This document shows positions 6,984 to 17,588 of a DNA stretch of 41,560 nt, in pieces; position 1 is the first letter of the stretch, and the number at the start of each line of letters is the position of its first letter. This stretch comes from Propionibacteriaceae bacterium (GTDB taxonomy: Bacteria; Actinomycetota; Actinomycetes; Propionibacteriales; Propionibacteriaceae), in assembly GCA_009780915.1 (NCBI GenBank), contig WQZD01000023.1, positions 1 to 41,560 of the forward strand. Direction: 5' to 3'. A program made the position numbers and the translations under genes. The notes under the pieces are model-generated. The model made no database searches and was not told the origin of the DNA. It saw nothing but the letters and a program-made list of their open reading frames with translations.

Positions 6984-8980
6984 GGCAGGCTGGAGCCGAG
7001 GTCGCGAGCTTTCTGGTATCGGACGCGGTACTGTCCGGGGGTCATGCCGACCTGGGCGCGAAAGACCTGAGCGAGATAGCTCGCGGAGCTGAAGCCGACC
7101 ATGGTGCTGATCTGCTCCAAGGTCAGCCGAGTCGTCACAAGGTAATCCCGGGTTCGATAGATCTTGAGATCTCGAACGATCTCGGCGAACCGCCGGCCCG
7201 TACGGCGCTGGAGGACACGGGACACATGGGTGGGCGAATAGTGGAAGACATCCGCGACGTCTTGGAGCGTGACGTCGCGGCAGTGATCGGTGATGTGGCG
7301 CAGAATCGGAGCGAGCGGGAAGCTGGGGTCGCTCGCCTTGTCCCCGGCCGAGGCGCTGCCTGATGAGGCGAGAAGGCTGAGAACACCCGTCATCTCGCCT
7401 GTCGCATACATGTTCCACGCCACATGGCGCTCCCACAGGTCGACGGACATCCGCTCGTACCGCAGTCGGACGGCATCCGCACTGCTCTCGTCTCGGGGCA
7501 GGTACACGGGCATCGTCGTACGGATGCCGTATCGATAACCGAGGAAATGGTCGCCGAAGACGCCTGATTCGGGCACGAACATGCTGGTGATCGTCAATGC
7601 CGCTTCGGGACGCATGATGAAGCTGATGACGCAGGAGTCGCCGTCGTACTCGGTGCGGTGGGCCACCAATGGATCACAGAAGAACGCGTCGCCCGCGCCC
7701 AAGGAATGCTGTCCCTTCGAGTCGGTGATCGTCACGCCTCCGTAGTACACGTACGCCAACTTGAAGACATAGAGCCGATGGAGGCCGGGTTCCGTGTGAG
7801 GCTGCGTGAAGAATCTCAGCGCACGGTCCTCGTCCGGCGCCATGAGAACGAGCTCGTACTGATGACCCGGCTCCCCGGGTTTCGGGCCTGAGACCAGGTA
7901 GGTGGCCGGATCGGCCGCGAAGGCATGGTTGTTATCTTCGGAGTGTGATCGAATGATGTCTCGCATGACGTGGTCGGGGCCCGATCCGTCGGGGGACGGC
8001 GACATGGGTCCTGGGGCGTGGTGGAGCGAAGGAGGGGATGCGTCAGCGGGTATGCGCCTCATCGCGCGAGGGGCCGACTCGCTCGGGTCGTTCCCTGTCG
8101 AGCGGGGAGGTGTCGTCGCCCTGTACTGTCCGGGAGTGATTCCCACCTGCTGATGAAACACGTGGGCGAAATACCCCGTGGAGCTGAAACCGACCATGTG
8201 GCTGATCTGTTCCAACCCCAGACCGGTGCTGGTGAGGTAGTCCATGGCGTGACGGATTTTCAGATCGCGTACCAGATCCGAGAAACGCCTCCCTGTGTGA
8301 CGCCGCACGAGGCGGGCGATGTGGTTGGCAGAGTAGTTGAAGAGCTCCGATAGGTGGCGCAATGTCACTGTTTGATAATTGTCCCTGGTATAGCTCAGTA
8401 TCCTCCCAAGAACTGGCCAGTGCTGATCCGAGGGGAACTCGGTGTCCACGGCGGCCCCCTGCGCCAGGAGCGTCAGCAGACAGGTGAGCTCGGCGGACGC
8501 GAACAGAGTCCACTCCGCATGAGACGCGTCCACGTTCGCAGCGATCGACGCCACGCGGAGGTGGACCTCCGAGGCCACGTCGTCGTTGCGCGGCACGTGA
8601 ATGGGGCCCTGCCCATGAATGCCATGGGCGAACCGGAGGAAGTAGTCTGCGAAAACGCCCAGGTCCTGGTTGAAGACACCAGGGCCGTCGTTCACGATGT
8701 GCGGCCGCATGACGAACCGGGCCACACGGGCGTTCGGGCCGAGTGTCAACGAATACGCGGTGTCGGGTCCGCACAGGACGGCGTCCCCAGTGTCGAGCTC
8801 CCATACGCTCGTCGAGTCGGAAAGGGTGGCACGACCGTCATCCACGTAAGCCAGCGTGAATCTGTCGCGCCAGGTGTCCGACGTGCCCGTCAGCATGTCG
8901 AAGAACACATCGGCCCCCGGGTGATCGACAGTGGACGCTGTGCTGGCCCGGGCGGCCATGTCTTCGGTGATATCAGGCAT
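6980..8980 (-). CDS. Tandem double AraC-family regulator (two sensor plus two DNA-binding modules)
   Basis: One uninterrupted 666-residue frame contains two full AraC-like proteins in series. Module 1 has a cupin-type sensor (about 20-180) and an AraC HTH pair ending at 287 (FSDLVRDLK...GITPGQYR). A Pro/Ser-rich linker (290-360) leads to module 2, with a sensor (370-545) and an HTH pair ending at 652 (FAEIVRDLK...GMTPGQYR). The two 55-residue C-terminal HTH segments (233-287 and 598-652) match at 36 positions by hand alignment, so this is an old tandem duplication, not an assembly repeat. The start at 8980 is favoured because GAGGGG lies 9 nt upstream; the ATG at 8989 touches that site. It lies just downstream of the rhamnosidase gene, so control of glycoside use is the simplest guess; effector unknown. 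Confidence 0.92.
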   Translation of the reverse strand: MPDITEDMAARASTASTVDHPGADVFFDMLTGTSDTWRDRFTLAYVDDGRATLSDSTSVWELDTGDAVLCGPDTAYSLTLGPNARVARFVMRPHIVNDGPGVFNQDLGVFADYFLRFAHGIHGQGPIHVPRNDDVASEVHLRVASIAANVDASHAEWTLFASAELTCLLTLLAQGAAVDTEFPSDQHWPVLGRILSYTRDNYQTVTLRHLSELFNYSANHIARLVRRHTGRRFSDLVRDLKIRHAMDYLTSTGLGLEQISHMVGFSSTGYFAHVFHQQVGITPGQYRATTPPRSTGNDPSESAPRAMRRIPADASPPSLHHAPGPMSPSPDGSGPDHVMRDIIRSHSEDNNHAFAADPATYLVSGPKPGEPGHQYELVLMAPDEDRALRFFTQPHTEPGLHRLYVFKLAYVYYGGVTITDSKGQHSLGAGDAFFCDPLVAHRTEYDGDSCVISFIMRPEAALTITSMFVPESGVFGDHFLGYRYGIRTTMPVYLPRDESSADAVRLRYERMSVDLWERHVAWNMYATGEMTGVLSLLASSGSASAGDKASDPSFPLAPILRHITDHCRDVTLQDVADVFHYSPTHVSRVLQRRTGRRFAEIVRDLKIYRTRDYLVTTRLTLEQISTMVGFSSASYLAQVFRAQVGMTPGQYRVRYQKARDLGSSLP

Positions 8981-9048
8981 GGGTGTCATCCCCTCTCGGC
9001 ACACCCGCCGAGTCGTGGTTAACAGCAATACTAGTGGCTCTCGTCACA

Positions 9049-9093
9049 GGCTGGTGGCGAACCCGGGTGCCATCCACGAGTTCGCCACCAGCC
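9049..9093 (-). terminator. Strong hairpin terminator after the rhamnosidase gene
   Basis: Perfect 14-bp arms (GGCTGGTGGCGAAC at 9049-9062, GTTCGCCACCAGCC at 9080-9093) with a 17-nt loop lie 18 nt beyond the rhamnosidase stop. There is no T-run, which is common in high-GC actinobacteria. It separates the rhamnosidase gene from the araC-like gene. Confidence 0.75.
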
Positions 9094-9111
9094 ATGTGCC
9101 ATGACCAGCGC

Positions 9112-12100
9112 CTAGCGTGTGGCATTCCGCCGGTGGAGGAACCAGACGGATGCCGGCAGGATGATGACGCCGAACAAGGCGAGCCATGCCCCCAGCAGCG
9201 GACTGCCGCCTGGTGCTGTCGAGCCACCCGTGGGCGCCTGGGGGGCGGCGGGCAGACCTTGAGGGGTCACAGTGGGCACGACGATCGTGGGCTCCACGGT
9301 CGGAGTGGGTGTGGGTGTGGGCGGGGGTGTCACATCGGGGCCAGACTCGAATGTGAACTCACCCGCTCCCACCGAATACACGGTGTACCCGTCCTCGACT
9401 CGCAGATATGTCGCCCGCGACGACGCGAGCACCGTGTCGCCACTCGTGGTGGGCACCCAGACTTCCGCAGTGGTGTTGCCTGGGATGGTCACGTCCATGG
9501 TCAGGTCGGACCCTGTCCGGGTCATCTTGTTCTCAGCCAACCCGCGGGACGTGGTGAAGGCGCCGTCGAGGCAGGGTATGTCGTCGATTCCCTTCCCAGT
9601 CGCCGGTTTGATCAGCAGGTGGCCGTACCCGATGGAACTGCTGGGCTGATCGATGCCGACCAGGTCATGGATGAGCCAGGAGCCCACTTCTCCAAGGAAG
9701 TGGTGGTCCTGCGACCCGCCGCCGCTCAGGTCCTCGGTCAACGTGGTCTCACCCAGGCCGACCAGGTACGCATAGCTCGGGGCGTCGGGACTCGTCACCA
9801 TCCTGAACAGCAAGTCGTCACGGCCCCCGGCGTGGAGCGCCCGGAACAGTGCCCCCATCGCCGGTGAGCCTGTGCCGATCTTGTAGTCGTACGCCTCGAC
9901 CGCTCCCACCAAGGAAGCGAACACGGCGTCACGGTACTGGTCTGGCACGAGACCGGCGTCGAGGGCGATCGCATTGGACGCCTCGGTGTCATTCGCGTAA
10001 GAGACCGCGCCACTCGCGGAGTCGACATGCAGGTAGGCCGTGTTGTACTCATCCTTCAACTGCGCTGCCAAGGACGTGTACCTGGCCGCGTCGGCGCTCT
10101 TGCCGAGCACGCCGGCGATGAGGGCGAGCTGGGCCGCGCCTTCATAGTAGCCGGCGTCGATGATGGCCTGTGCGGGGTCAGTGGTCTGACCAGCCGACCA
10201 ATCACCCAGGCCGTACAGTCTGCCGTTGGCGTCGATCTGCGCTGCTTCGTAGCCCATCCATTTCACCATCGCGTCGTAGTTCGCCGCCATCACTGACGTG
10301 TCACCGTATGTTTCGTACAAAGCCCAAGGGATCCGAATGATCGCGCCACCCCAGTTGGGCTCGTCCAAGAACCACAGTCCGAAGAGGAGATCGGGTGGGA
10401 TCGCGTGGTACTCGGGCGCGATGTTGGCGATCAGGCCTGCCAACTGATCCGGGAAGTCCATGTCGCTGATCGCGTTGGGCCGCTGTGAGGTGTTCATGTT
10501 CATCACCAGCTGCCCTTCGAAGGCCGCCATGTCGTACAAGGTCAGTTCCGTGTCGATGTTGTGCAGGTTGTCTCCCGTGTACGGCCCCTTCTCACGGTTC
10601 GGGCAGTCCGTCATGACCGACTGCATGTTGTTCTCCAGCGCCAGCTTCGTGATGTCGTAGATGGAGCTCAGCAGGGTGTCGCACGACGAGAACGTCGCTG
10701 TGGGAGTGTTGTCGGCATGCGTGACGAGCAAGGTGACTGTCTGTTTCGTCGGCGTGTCCGGCAGCCCTCGAACGACGACGAAGCGTTGGCCATTGTATGT
10801 GAACTGGGTGTGCCACGTCTCGACTCCCGTGCCGGCGAAGGTGTAGTCATACAGGCCGGTCGAATTGACGCTGTTGTAGTCGGTGGGAGGTTGCGGTCCC
10901 TCTGAGCCCAGCAGGGTGACGGTGGTGCCAGACGGTTCCTCGCCCGAGACCTGAAGCAGGCCCACGAGATTGCGCCCGAAGTCGAGCACGTACGCCGGCT
11001 GGGGGTCGCTGGTCAGCGCTGTCCCCTGGGCCGCGGACTGTGCCAAAGCAGGGGTGATGCCGATGCCGGTCCCCTCACCCTGCACTGCCTCATCTGTGGC
11101 GTGGTTGAGGTGGAGAGCCGGTGTGATCGTGACGGTCCCTGGGATGGGAGTGGGCGGGCCGAAGGGACTGCCACCACCTCCAGCCTGGTGGGTGACCCCT
11201 GTCACGGTCACCGACTCCTCCGTGGCGCCAGCGCCGATGACGATGGGCTGTCCGATGATGAAGTTCGTCGTCCCGTCACAGCTTCCGCCAGCGGAGCAGT
11301 CGCCGCCGACGTTGGCCACGTTGATCGTCGTGTCGCCGATCGCGGAGTCGGAAGCCAGGGTTGTGGCTGGACTCGCCGAGGTCCCCACACTCGTCACGGT
11401 GTAGTGGTCGCCGGCCACTTGGACGCCGTCGCCGGTGAAGATGCCCGTGGCCGAGGCGATTTTCAGGGTCGTCGCGCCTGCCTGGGCGCTCGCGACGATC
11501 GATGTTGTCGCTGCGTCTGGGTGCACCGTGGTGATAGACACGGGTTGTGCTTCCTCAGCGACTGTCACGGGGGGACGCGGATTCGCGACCATGGGGGTGT
11601 CAGCCCTCGGAATGGTCGTGCCGTCCAGCGCCGACACCCGAGCATGATGCCAGGCTGAGCCGAGCAGGTTGTCTGTCGAGCCTGTCCAACCTGTGGGCAG
11701 GATGCGTGCGTCGTAGTCTTCGCCGCCCCACCATGACGAGAAGGTCGTCGGGCCCGAGCGCGCCAGCCAGGACGCGTTGGTCGCCACCGTCTGCGTCGTG
11801 CCGTCTGTGAACGTCACTTCTAGCTGGGCTCGCACCTTTGGCGTCCCCATGACGGGGTCCATCGACGCCTGGAAGCCGTACCTTCCCACAGATGTGTTGT
11901 CGGCTTGCTGGTAGGCGCCACTGCCCACCTCCATGCCCACGACATTGGCCCCTCGCGTCACCAGTGTGGTGACATCGTAGGCCCGGTAGTCCACCTCGTC
12001 CCAGTACCCAGTCTGGCCTGGCTCCAAGACGGCGTCCCCGATGGGGAGGCCGTTGATGGTGGCCGTGAACTGCCCTAGCCCGGTGGCGTACAGCATCGCC

Positions 12101-12708
12101 GACGCCACAGTCTTCACGACACTGAATTCCGAAGCGAAAACGGGGAGGGGGTTCGGCACGCCATTGGTCTGGTACGTGTAGGCGGGATCCTCGATCCACT
12201 GTGCGGACCAGTCTGACGCGTTGAGAAGGCCGATCGTGAACTGGGACGGATCGCTCCACGCCGAAGAGTAGCCGTTGGCGTCCCATACTCTCGCCTGCCA
12301 GACCACCGATGCCCGTGATCCGACTGTCCCACCGAAGGTGACGCTTTGATCGGAGGAATCAACCTTTCCCGTGTCCCAGAGCCATGGGCCAGCAGTGAGA
12401 TCGGCCGCCGAGCTGGCAGCCCGAACCTGGTAGGCCTCCTGTTTGTCCATCCCGCAGACACCGACGGCGGCGTCGCTAAAACACGGATTGCCATCGACCT
12501 GGGTCGAGGCGAGTCGCCATGCCAATGTCGGTGTTGGGTCGCCCAACCCGAACTGGGTTGAGGGGAGTCCGTCGACGCTCAGGTCGATCACACGAGTCGC
12601 GGTCGCCTCGTCGTACGTCGCGTGAGCGAGCGTGCTCACTCCGGCGAGAGAGATCATGAGGCCACAAGCAATGGCCACCGTCATGCCACGCATAGTCTTT
12701 CGCATCAT
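9112..12708 (-). CDS. Secreted, membrane-anchored GH78-type alpha-L-rhamnosidase
   Basis: This 1198-residue protein has a signal peptide (MMRKTMRGMTVAIACGLMIS...AHA, cleavage near residue 28), an N-terminal Ig-like segment, and beta-sandwich modules including SDWSAQWIEDP, typical of bacterial rhamnosidases. The (alpha/alpha)6 catalytic domain lies around 640-1040. The DCPNREKGPYTGD motif contains E706, matching the proposed GH78 general acid, and HHFLGEVGSWL contains E1007 as a candidate base. An insert of about 150 residues (~395-545) carries Gly/Thr-rich repeats (AGATTLKIASATGIF; IGDTTINVANVGG) that interrupt the usual domain order. The C-terminus is a PTPTPTPT linker, a hydrophobic helix and RRNATR, without a clear LPXTG. 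The start follows GGAAGGAAAGG; the ATG at 12705 is equally possible. It would release rhamnose from plant or host glycosides outside the cell. Confidence 0.87.
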   Translation of the reverse strand: MMRKTMRGMTVAIACGLMISLAGVSTLAHATYDEATATRVIDLSVDGLPSTQFGLGDPTPTLAWRLASTQVDGNPCFSDAAVGVCGMDKQEAYQVRAASSAADLTAGPWLWDTGKVDSSDQSVTFGGTVGSRASVVWQARVWDANGYSSAWSDPSQFTIGLLNASDWSAQWIEDPAYTYQTNGVPNPLPVFASEFSVVKTVASAMLYATGLGQFTATINGLPIGDAVLEPGQTGYWDEVDYRAYDVTTLVTRGANVVGMEVGSGAYQQADNTSVGRYGFQASMDPVMGTPKVRAQLEVTFTDGTTQTVATNASWLARSGPTTFSSWWGGEDYDARILPTGWTGSTDNLLGSAWHHARVSALDGTTIPRADTPMVANPRPPVTVAEEAQPVSITTVHPDAATTSIVASAQAGATTLKIASATGIFTGDGVQVAGDHYTVTSVGTSASPATTLASDSAIGDTTINVANVGGDCSAGGSCDGTTNFIIGQPIVIGAGATEESVTVTGVTHQAGGGGSPFGPPTPIPGTVTITPALHLNHATDEAVQGEGTGIGITPALAQSAAQGTALTSDPQPAYVLDFGRNLVGLLQVSGEEPSGTTVTLLGSEGPQPPTDYNSVNSTGLYDYTFAGTGVETWHTQFTYNGQRFVVVRGLPDTPTKQTVTLLVTHADNTPTATFSSCDTLLSSIYDITKLALENNMQSVMTDCPNREKGPYTGDNLHNIDTELTLYDMAAFEGQLVMNMNTSQRPNAISDMDFPDQLAGLIANIAPEYHAIPPDLLFGLWFLDEPNWGGAIIRIPWALYETYGDTSVMAANYDAMVKWMGYEAAQIDANGRLYGLGDWSAGQTTDPAQAIIDAGYYEGAAQLALIAGVLGKSADAARYTSLAAQLKDEYNTAYLHVDSASGAVSYANDTEASNAIALDAGLVPDQYRDAVFASLVGAVEAYDYKIGTGSPAMGALFRALHAGGRDDLLFRMVTSPDAPSYAYLVGLGETTLTEDLSGGGSQDHHFLGEVGSWLIHDLVGIDQPSSSIGYGHLLIKPATGKGIDDIPCLDGAFTTSRGLAENKMTRTGSDLTMDVTIPGNTTAEVWVPTTSGDTVLASSRATYLRVEDGYTVYSVGAGEFTFESGPDVTPPPTPTPTPTVEPTIVVPTVTPQGLPAAPQAPTGGSTAPGGSPLLGAWLALFGVIILPASVWFLHRRNATR

Positions 12709-12768
12709 GCGTACCTTTCCTTCCATGCAGCTGCTTCTCCTCCCAGCGGTGGGCGAAGGGACGCCAGT

Positions 12769-12786
12769 GGTTGAAACGATTCAACC
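12769..12786. promoter_or_regulatory. LacI-type operator upstream of the rhamnosidase gene
   Basis: GGTTGAAACGATTCAACC is an 18-bp palindrome with a central CG and one mismatch, the shape bound by LacI-family sugar regulators. It lies about 60 bp before the rhamnosidase start and would block transcription in the minus direction. No LacI gene is in the window, so the regulator would act from elsewhere. Confidence 0.6.
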
Positions 12787-12852
12787 GAAGCTGTACATAC
12801 TTGAGACTAGAAGCAATCCCGATGAGCGACTAGATCAAAATCCACCATGTCG

Positions 12853-12994
12853 ATGTCGGAAATGCGACATTCTTCGTCGCGGGGGCGCGAACTGCTGGTT
12901 GTCAGGTCCATGTACGACAGTTCGTGCCCCCGCCAATGGCGGGGGTTCGGCGGGGCTGTACGATGACTCGTTGTGTCGCGCTGCGGGGCAGCGC
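12853..12994. other. Hairpin-dense intergenic region, possible structured RNA or attenuator
   Basis: Four stems occur within 142 bp of non-coding sequence. ATGTCG-6 nt-CGACAT (12853-12870). A 16-bp stem with one G-U position between 12879-12894 and 12918-12933, loop 23 nt. CCCCCGCC-AAT-GGCGGGGG (12927-12945). GCGCTGC-GGG-GCAGCGC (12978-12994). The second and third stems share the CCCCCGC segment and cannot form together, as in attenuators. It lies between the rhamnosidase operator and the tauE-like gene; no open frame explains it. Which strand is transcribed is unknown, and a decayed mobile element is an alternative. Confidence 0.45.
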
Positions 12995-13044
12995 TTCCCC
13001 CTGCCGCGCCCGTGCCGCGCCACCCCGCCCCGCGTTCGGCTTGA

Positions 13045-13050
13045 TAGTGT
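13045..13050 (+). promoter_or_regulatory. -10 element of a leaderless promoter (TauE-like gene)
   Basis: TAGTGT ends exactly 7 nt before the GTG at 13058, the same geometry as for the YigZ-like and TetR genes. No Shine-Dalgarno is present. No -35 is recognised. Confidence 0.5.
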
Positions 13051-13057
13051 GGCAGTC

Positions 13058-13846
13058 GTGATCGACCACCTACCGCTACTGACCGTCTTGGCCCTGTGCG
13101 CCGTGGCCCTGGCGGCCGGGTGGATCGACTCGGTCGTGGGCGGTGGCGGGGTGATCCAACTGCCGGCTCTGCTGATCGGCTTGCCGTCCAGTACCCCCGT
13201 GGCCACCGTCTCAGGGACGAACAAACTCTCGTCCGTCGTCGGCACGGCCATGGCGTCGGGCACGTACCTGTCGAAAGTGCGCGTGCATTGGCCGACGGCG
13301 TTGACGGCCGTGGCGACCGCGTACCTCGGATCGACGCTGGGCGCCAACCTGATCAGATACATCCCCCGGGCCGCGTTCTCGCCGATCATCGTGGTCGTCG
13401 TCGCGGTGGTCGGGATCTACACCTGGCGGCGTCCCCATCTCGGACAAACCACACATGTTTTCCGCCGTGGGGCCAGCCATTGGGTGGTGGCGGCCGCCAT
13501 CGGCGCCGTGTGCGGGCTCTGGGACGGCATGATCGGGCCCGGCACCGGCATCTTTCTCGTCATCGGGTTCGTCGCCCTCATGGGGTACGGGTTCCTGGAG
13601 GCCACCACGATGGCCAAACTGGCCAACTTCGCGACGAACATCGCGGCGCTTGTCGTCCTCGGCGTGTCGGGGCACATCTTGTGGGCCCTCGGCGGGTGCA
13701 TGGCTGTGTGCAATCTGATCGGCGCCGGCGTCGGGGCCCGGATGGCGATCAAGCACGGCAACGGTTTCATCCGCACGGTCTTCCTCGTCGCCGTGGTCAT
13801 CGTCGAGGTGAAACTCGTCTACGACACGGTCATGCTGTACGTGTAG
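13058..13846 (+). CDS. TauE/SafE family (sulfite exporter-like) membrane permease
   Basis: The 262-residue protein has about 8 hydrophobic helices in two halves, each opening with the family pattern: AAGWIDSVVGGGGVIQLPALL (residues ~20-40) and GLWDGMIGPGTGIFLVIGFV (~153-172). GTNKLSSVVGT in the first half and AKLANFATNIAAL in the second are also typical (TNK/N motif). Members move sulfite, sulfoacetate or other small organosulfur anions; the substrate cannot be read from sequence. The GTG start is supported by the leaderless -10. The frame remains open upstream to 12632 but crosses the hairpin region and is not coding-like. Confidence 0.88.
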   Translation: MIDHLPLLTVLALCAVALAAGWIDSVVGGGGVIQLPALLIGLPSSTPVATVSGTNKLSSVVGTAMASGTYLSKVRVHWPTALTAVATAYLGSTLGANLIRYIPRAAFSPIIVVVVAVVGIYTWRRPHLGQTTHVFRRGASHWVVAAAIGAVCGLWDGMIGPGTGIFLVIGFVALMGYGFLEATTMAKLANFATNIAALVVLGVSGHILWALGGCMAVCNLIGAGVGARMAIKHGNGFIRTVFLVAVVIVEVKLVYDTVMLYV

Positions 13847-13883
13847 TCGTCGCCCTGCGCGGGCGTCGTCCCGGTGGATCTGC

Positions 13884-13889
13884 CAGACT
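13884..13889 (+). promoter_or_regulatory. Possible -10 of a leaderless promoter (GNAT gene)
   Basis: CAGACT ends 6 nt before the ATG at 13896 and there is no Shine-Dalgarno. The first base departs from TANNNT, so this is weaker than the other cases; read-through from the TauE-like gene 50 bp upstream is also possible. Confidence 0.35.
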
Positions 13890-14423
13890 TGTCCCATGAC
13901 CCTGATCACGCCCCTGCTCGATGAGGAGATCCCCGAACTCGCCGCTTTCATCAATGAGTGTTGGCGCACCACGTACGGGGGATTCATCCATGCGAGCTTC
14001 CTCGCGGGGCTGACGGCAGCCGAGCAGTCCATGCGGTTGAGGGGGCAACGCGACCGCGGACAGGTGGGTGTTCTCGCGAGGTCGGACGACGGCGAGCTGG
14101 TGGGGGTCGTCACCTACGGACCGACCCATCTCGAGGTTCTCGGCGACGCGGGGGAGATCGGGAAACTGTACGTCCATGCGCCCTTGATCGGAACGGGCCT
14201 CGGCCATCGGCTCCTGACCATCGCCGAGGACGCCCTGACCGCGATGGGATACAGCCGGATCGGGCTGGACGTCTTCACCGCCAACCAGCGAGCCGTGGAT
14301 TTCTACCATGCCCATGGGTACGTGACGGTGGGGAGGAAGATCGACCATATCGAGGGCCATGACTACCCCCTCGACATCATGGCCAAGGACATGCCCTCGC
14401 TCGGATCGACGGAAACTAGTTCC

Positions 14424-14441
14424 ACCGGGCACACGGCCCGG

Positions 14442-14442
<1 letters not shown>
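14424..14442. terminator. Hairpin between convergent GNAT and glgP genes
   Basis: ACCGGGC-ACACG-GCCCGGT is a perfect 7-bp stem with a 5-nt loop starting at the last base of the glgP stop codon. It probably ends glgP transcription; being symmetrical it could act on both strands, although it lies inside the GNAT reading frame. Confidence 0.5.
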
Positions 14443-17007
<2,565 letters not shown>

Positions 17008-17009
<2 letters not shown>

Positions 17010-17024
17010 CGTATAACGGTACCG
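17008..17024 (-). promoter_or_regulatory. Possible glgP promoter with overlapping palindromes
   Basis: On the minus strand TACCGT (17021-17016) ends 6 nt before the GTG at 17009. The same bases form two palindromes: ACCGT-ATA-ACGGT (17008-17020) and CGGTACCG (17017-17024). Symmetry over a promoter suggests a repressor site, but the evidence is only positional. Confidence 0.35.
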
Positions 17025-17085
17025 GTTACAACAAGACTGTCCTAATCGCCGCACCCGGTTGCAGGAAGTCTCCGAATCTATTTAG

Positions 17086-17109
17086 TGATTGCTCTTTAAC
17101 TGGCAATCA
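17086..17109. other. Inverted repeat between the tad operon and glgP
   Basis: TGATTGC-10 nt-GCAATCA is a perfect 7-bp inverted repeat in an AT-rich patch (17071-17109), about 50 bp beyond the last tad gene and 77-100 bp before glgP. It may be a weak tad terminator or an upstream regulatory site for glgP. The remaining intergenic sequence shows nothing else. Confidence 0.4.
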
Positions 17110-17156
17110 GGGCGTGTGCCGGGGATGTCGCGGCTCTCCGATCTGGGAAACGGCGC

Positions 17157-17588
17157 CTAGCGGGGGACGTAGGTGTCGATCGCCGTGGTGAAGGACTCTG
17201 CGACCTCCACCTGGCCAGGAAGTCCGGGGACGGCCAGGTCTGCGAGGGGCACGACGCACCGCACGGCGGCCGTGACGGACCCGGGGCGACCCGGGGGCTG
17301 GTCCAAGGCGGCGGCTTCCACGGTGACGTCGAGGGCACGGCAGGTGACCCCCTGCTGGGCCAGGTGCGCGACGATGGCGTCCCTGGCTGCCGACTCGCCC
17401 CTTGTGGAACTAGTTTCAAGCGAGGCGATGCGCGCGCCTTCGACCACGGCCGCATGCACGTCGGACCGTACGGCGGCTGTGCGCGCGATGCCGGCGATCA
17501 GGGCCAGGAAGAGCAGGAACGCCGGAATGACGAGCACGGCTTCGATGGACATCGACCCTGCGGTGGATCGGTCACGCCGGCGCCTCAC
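17157..17588 (-). CDS. TadE-like pseudopilin (second copy)
   Basis: This 143-residue protein starts at a GTG whose GTGA overlaps the stop of the upstream tadE-like gene, with GGGAGGGAC just before it. After a short basic leader (RRRRDRSTAGS) comes a prepilin-like site AGSMSIEAVLVIPAFLLFLALIAGIARTAAV, where the Glu five residues after the presumed cleavage Gly and the following helix match TadE/TadG pseudopilins. The soluble tail has two Cys residues (TCRALD, VRCVV) that could pair outside the cell. It is the last gene of the tad operon and probably takes part in pilus assembly at the membrane. Confidence 0.75.
   Translation of the reverse strand: MRRRRDRSTAGSMSIEAVLVIPAFLLFLALIAGIARTAAVRSDVHAAVVEGARIASLETSSTRGESAARDAIVAHLAQQGVTCRALDVTVEAAALDQPPGRPGSVTAAVRCVVPLADLAVPGLPGQVEVAESFTTAIDTYVPR

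Noticed and set aside
5642-7363. 573-codon plus-strand frame across the permease and AraC genes
   Set aside because: Low-complexity Arg/Gly/Pro shadow; the permease frame has the membrane pattern and family motifs.
6980-8980. Double AraC as an assembly duplication
   Set aside because: The two modules differ throughout, with about one third of the best-conserved HTH residues changed, so they are not copies of one read.
12632-13057. N-terminal extension of the TauE-like protein
   Set aside because: The extra frame crosses the hairpin region and LacI-type operator and is unlike coding sequence; the GTG at 13058 fits the family start.
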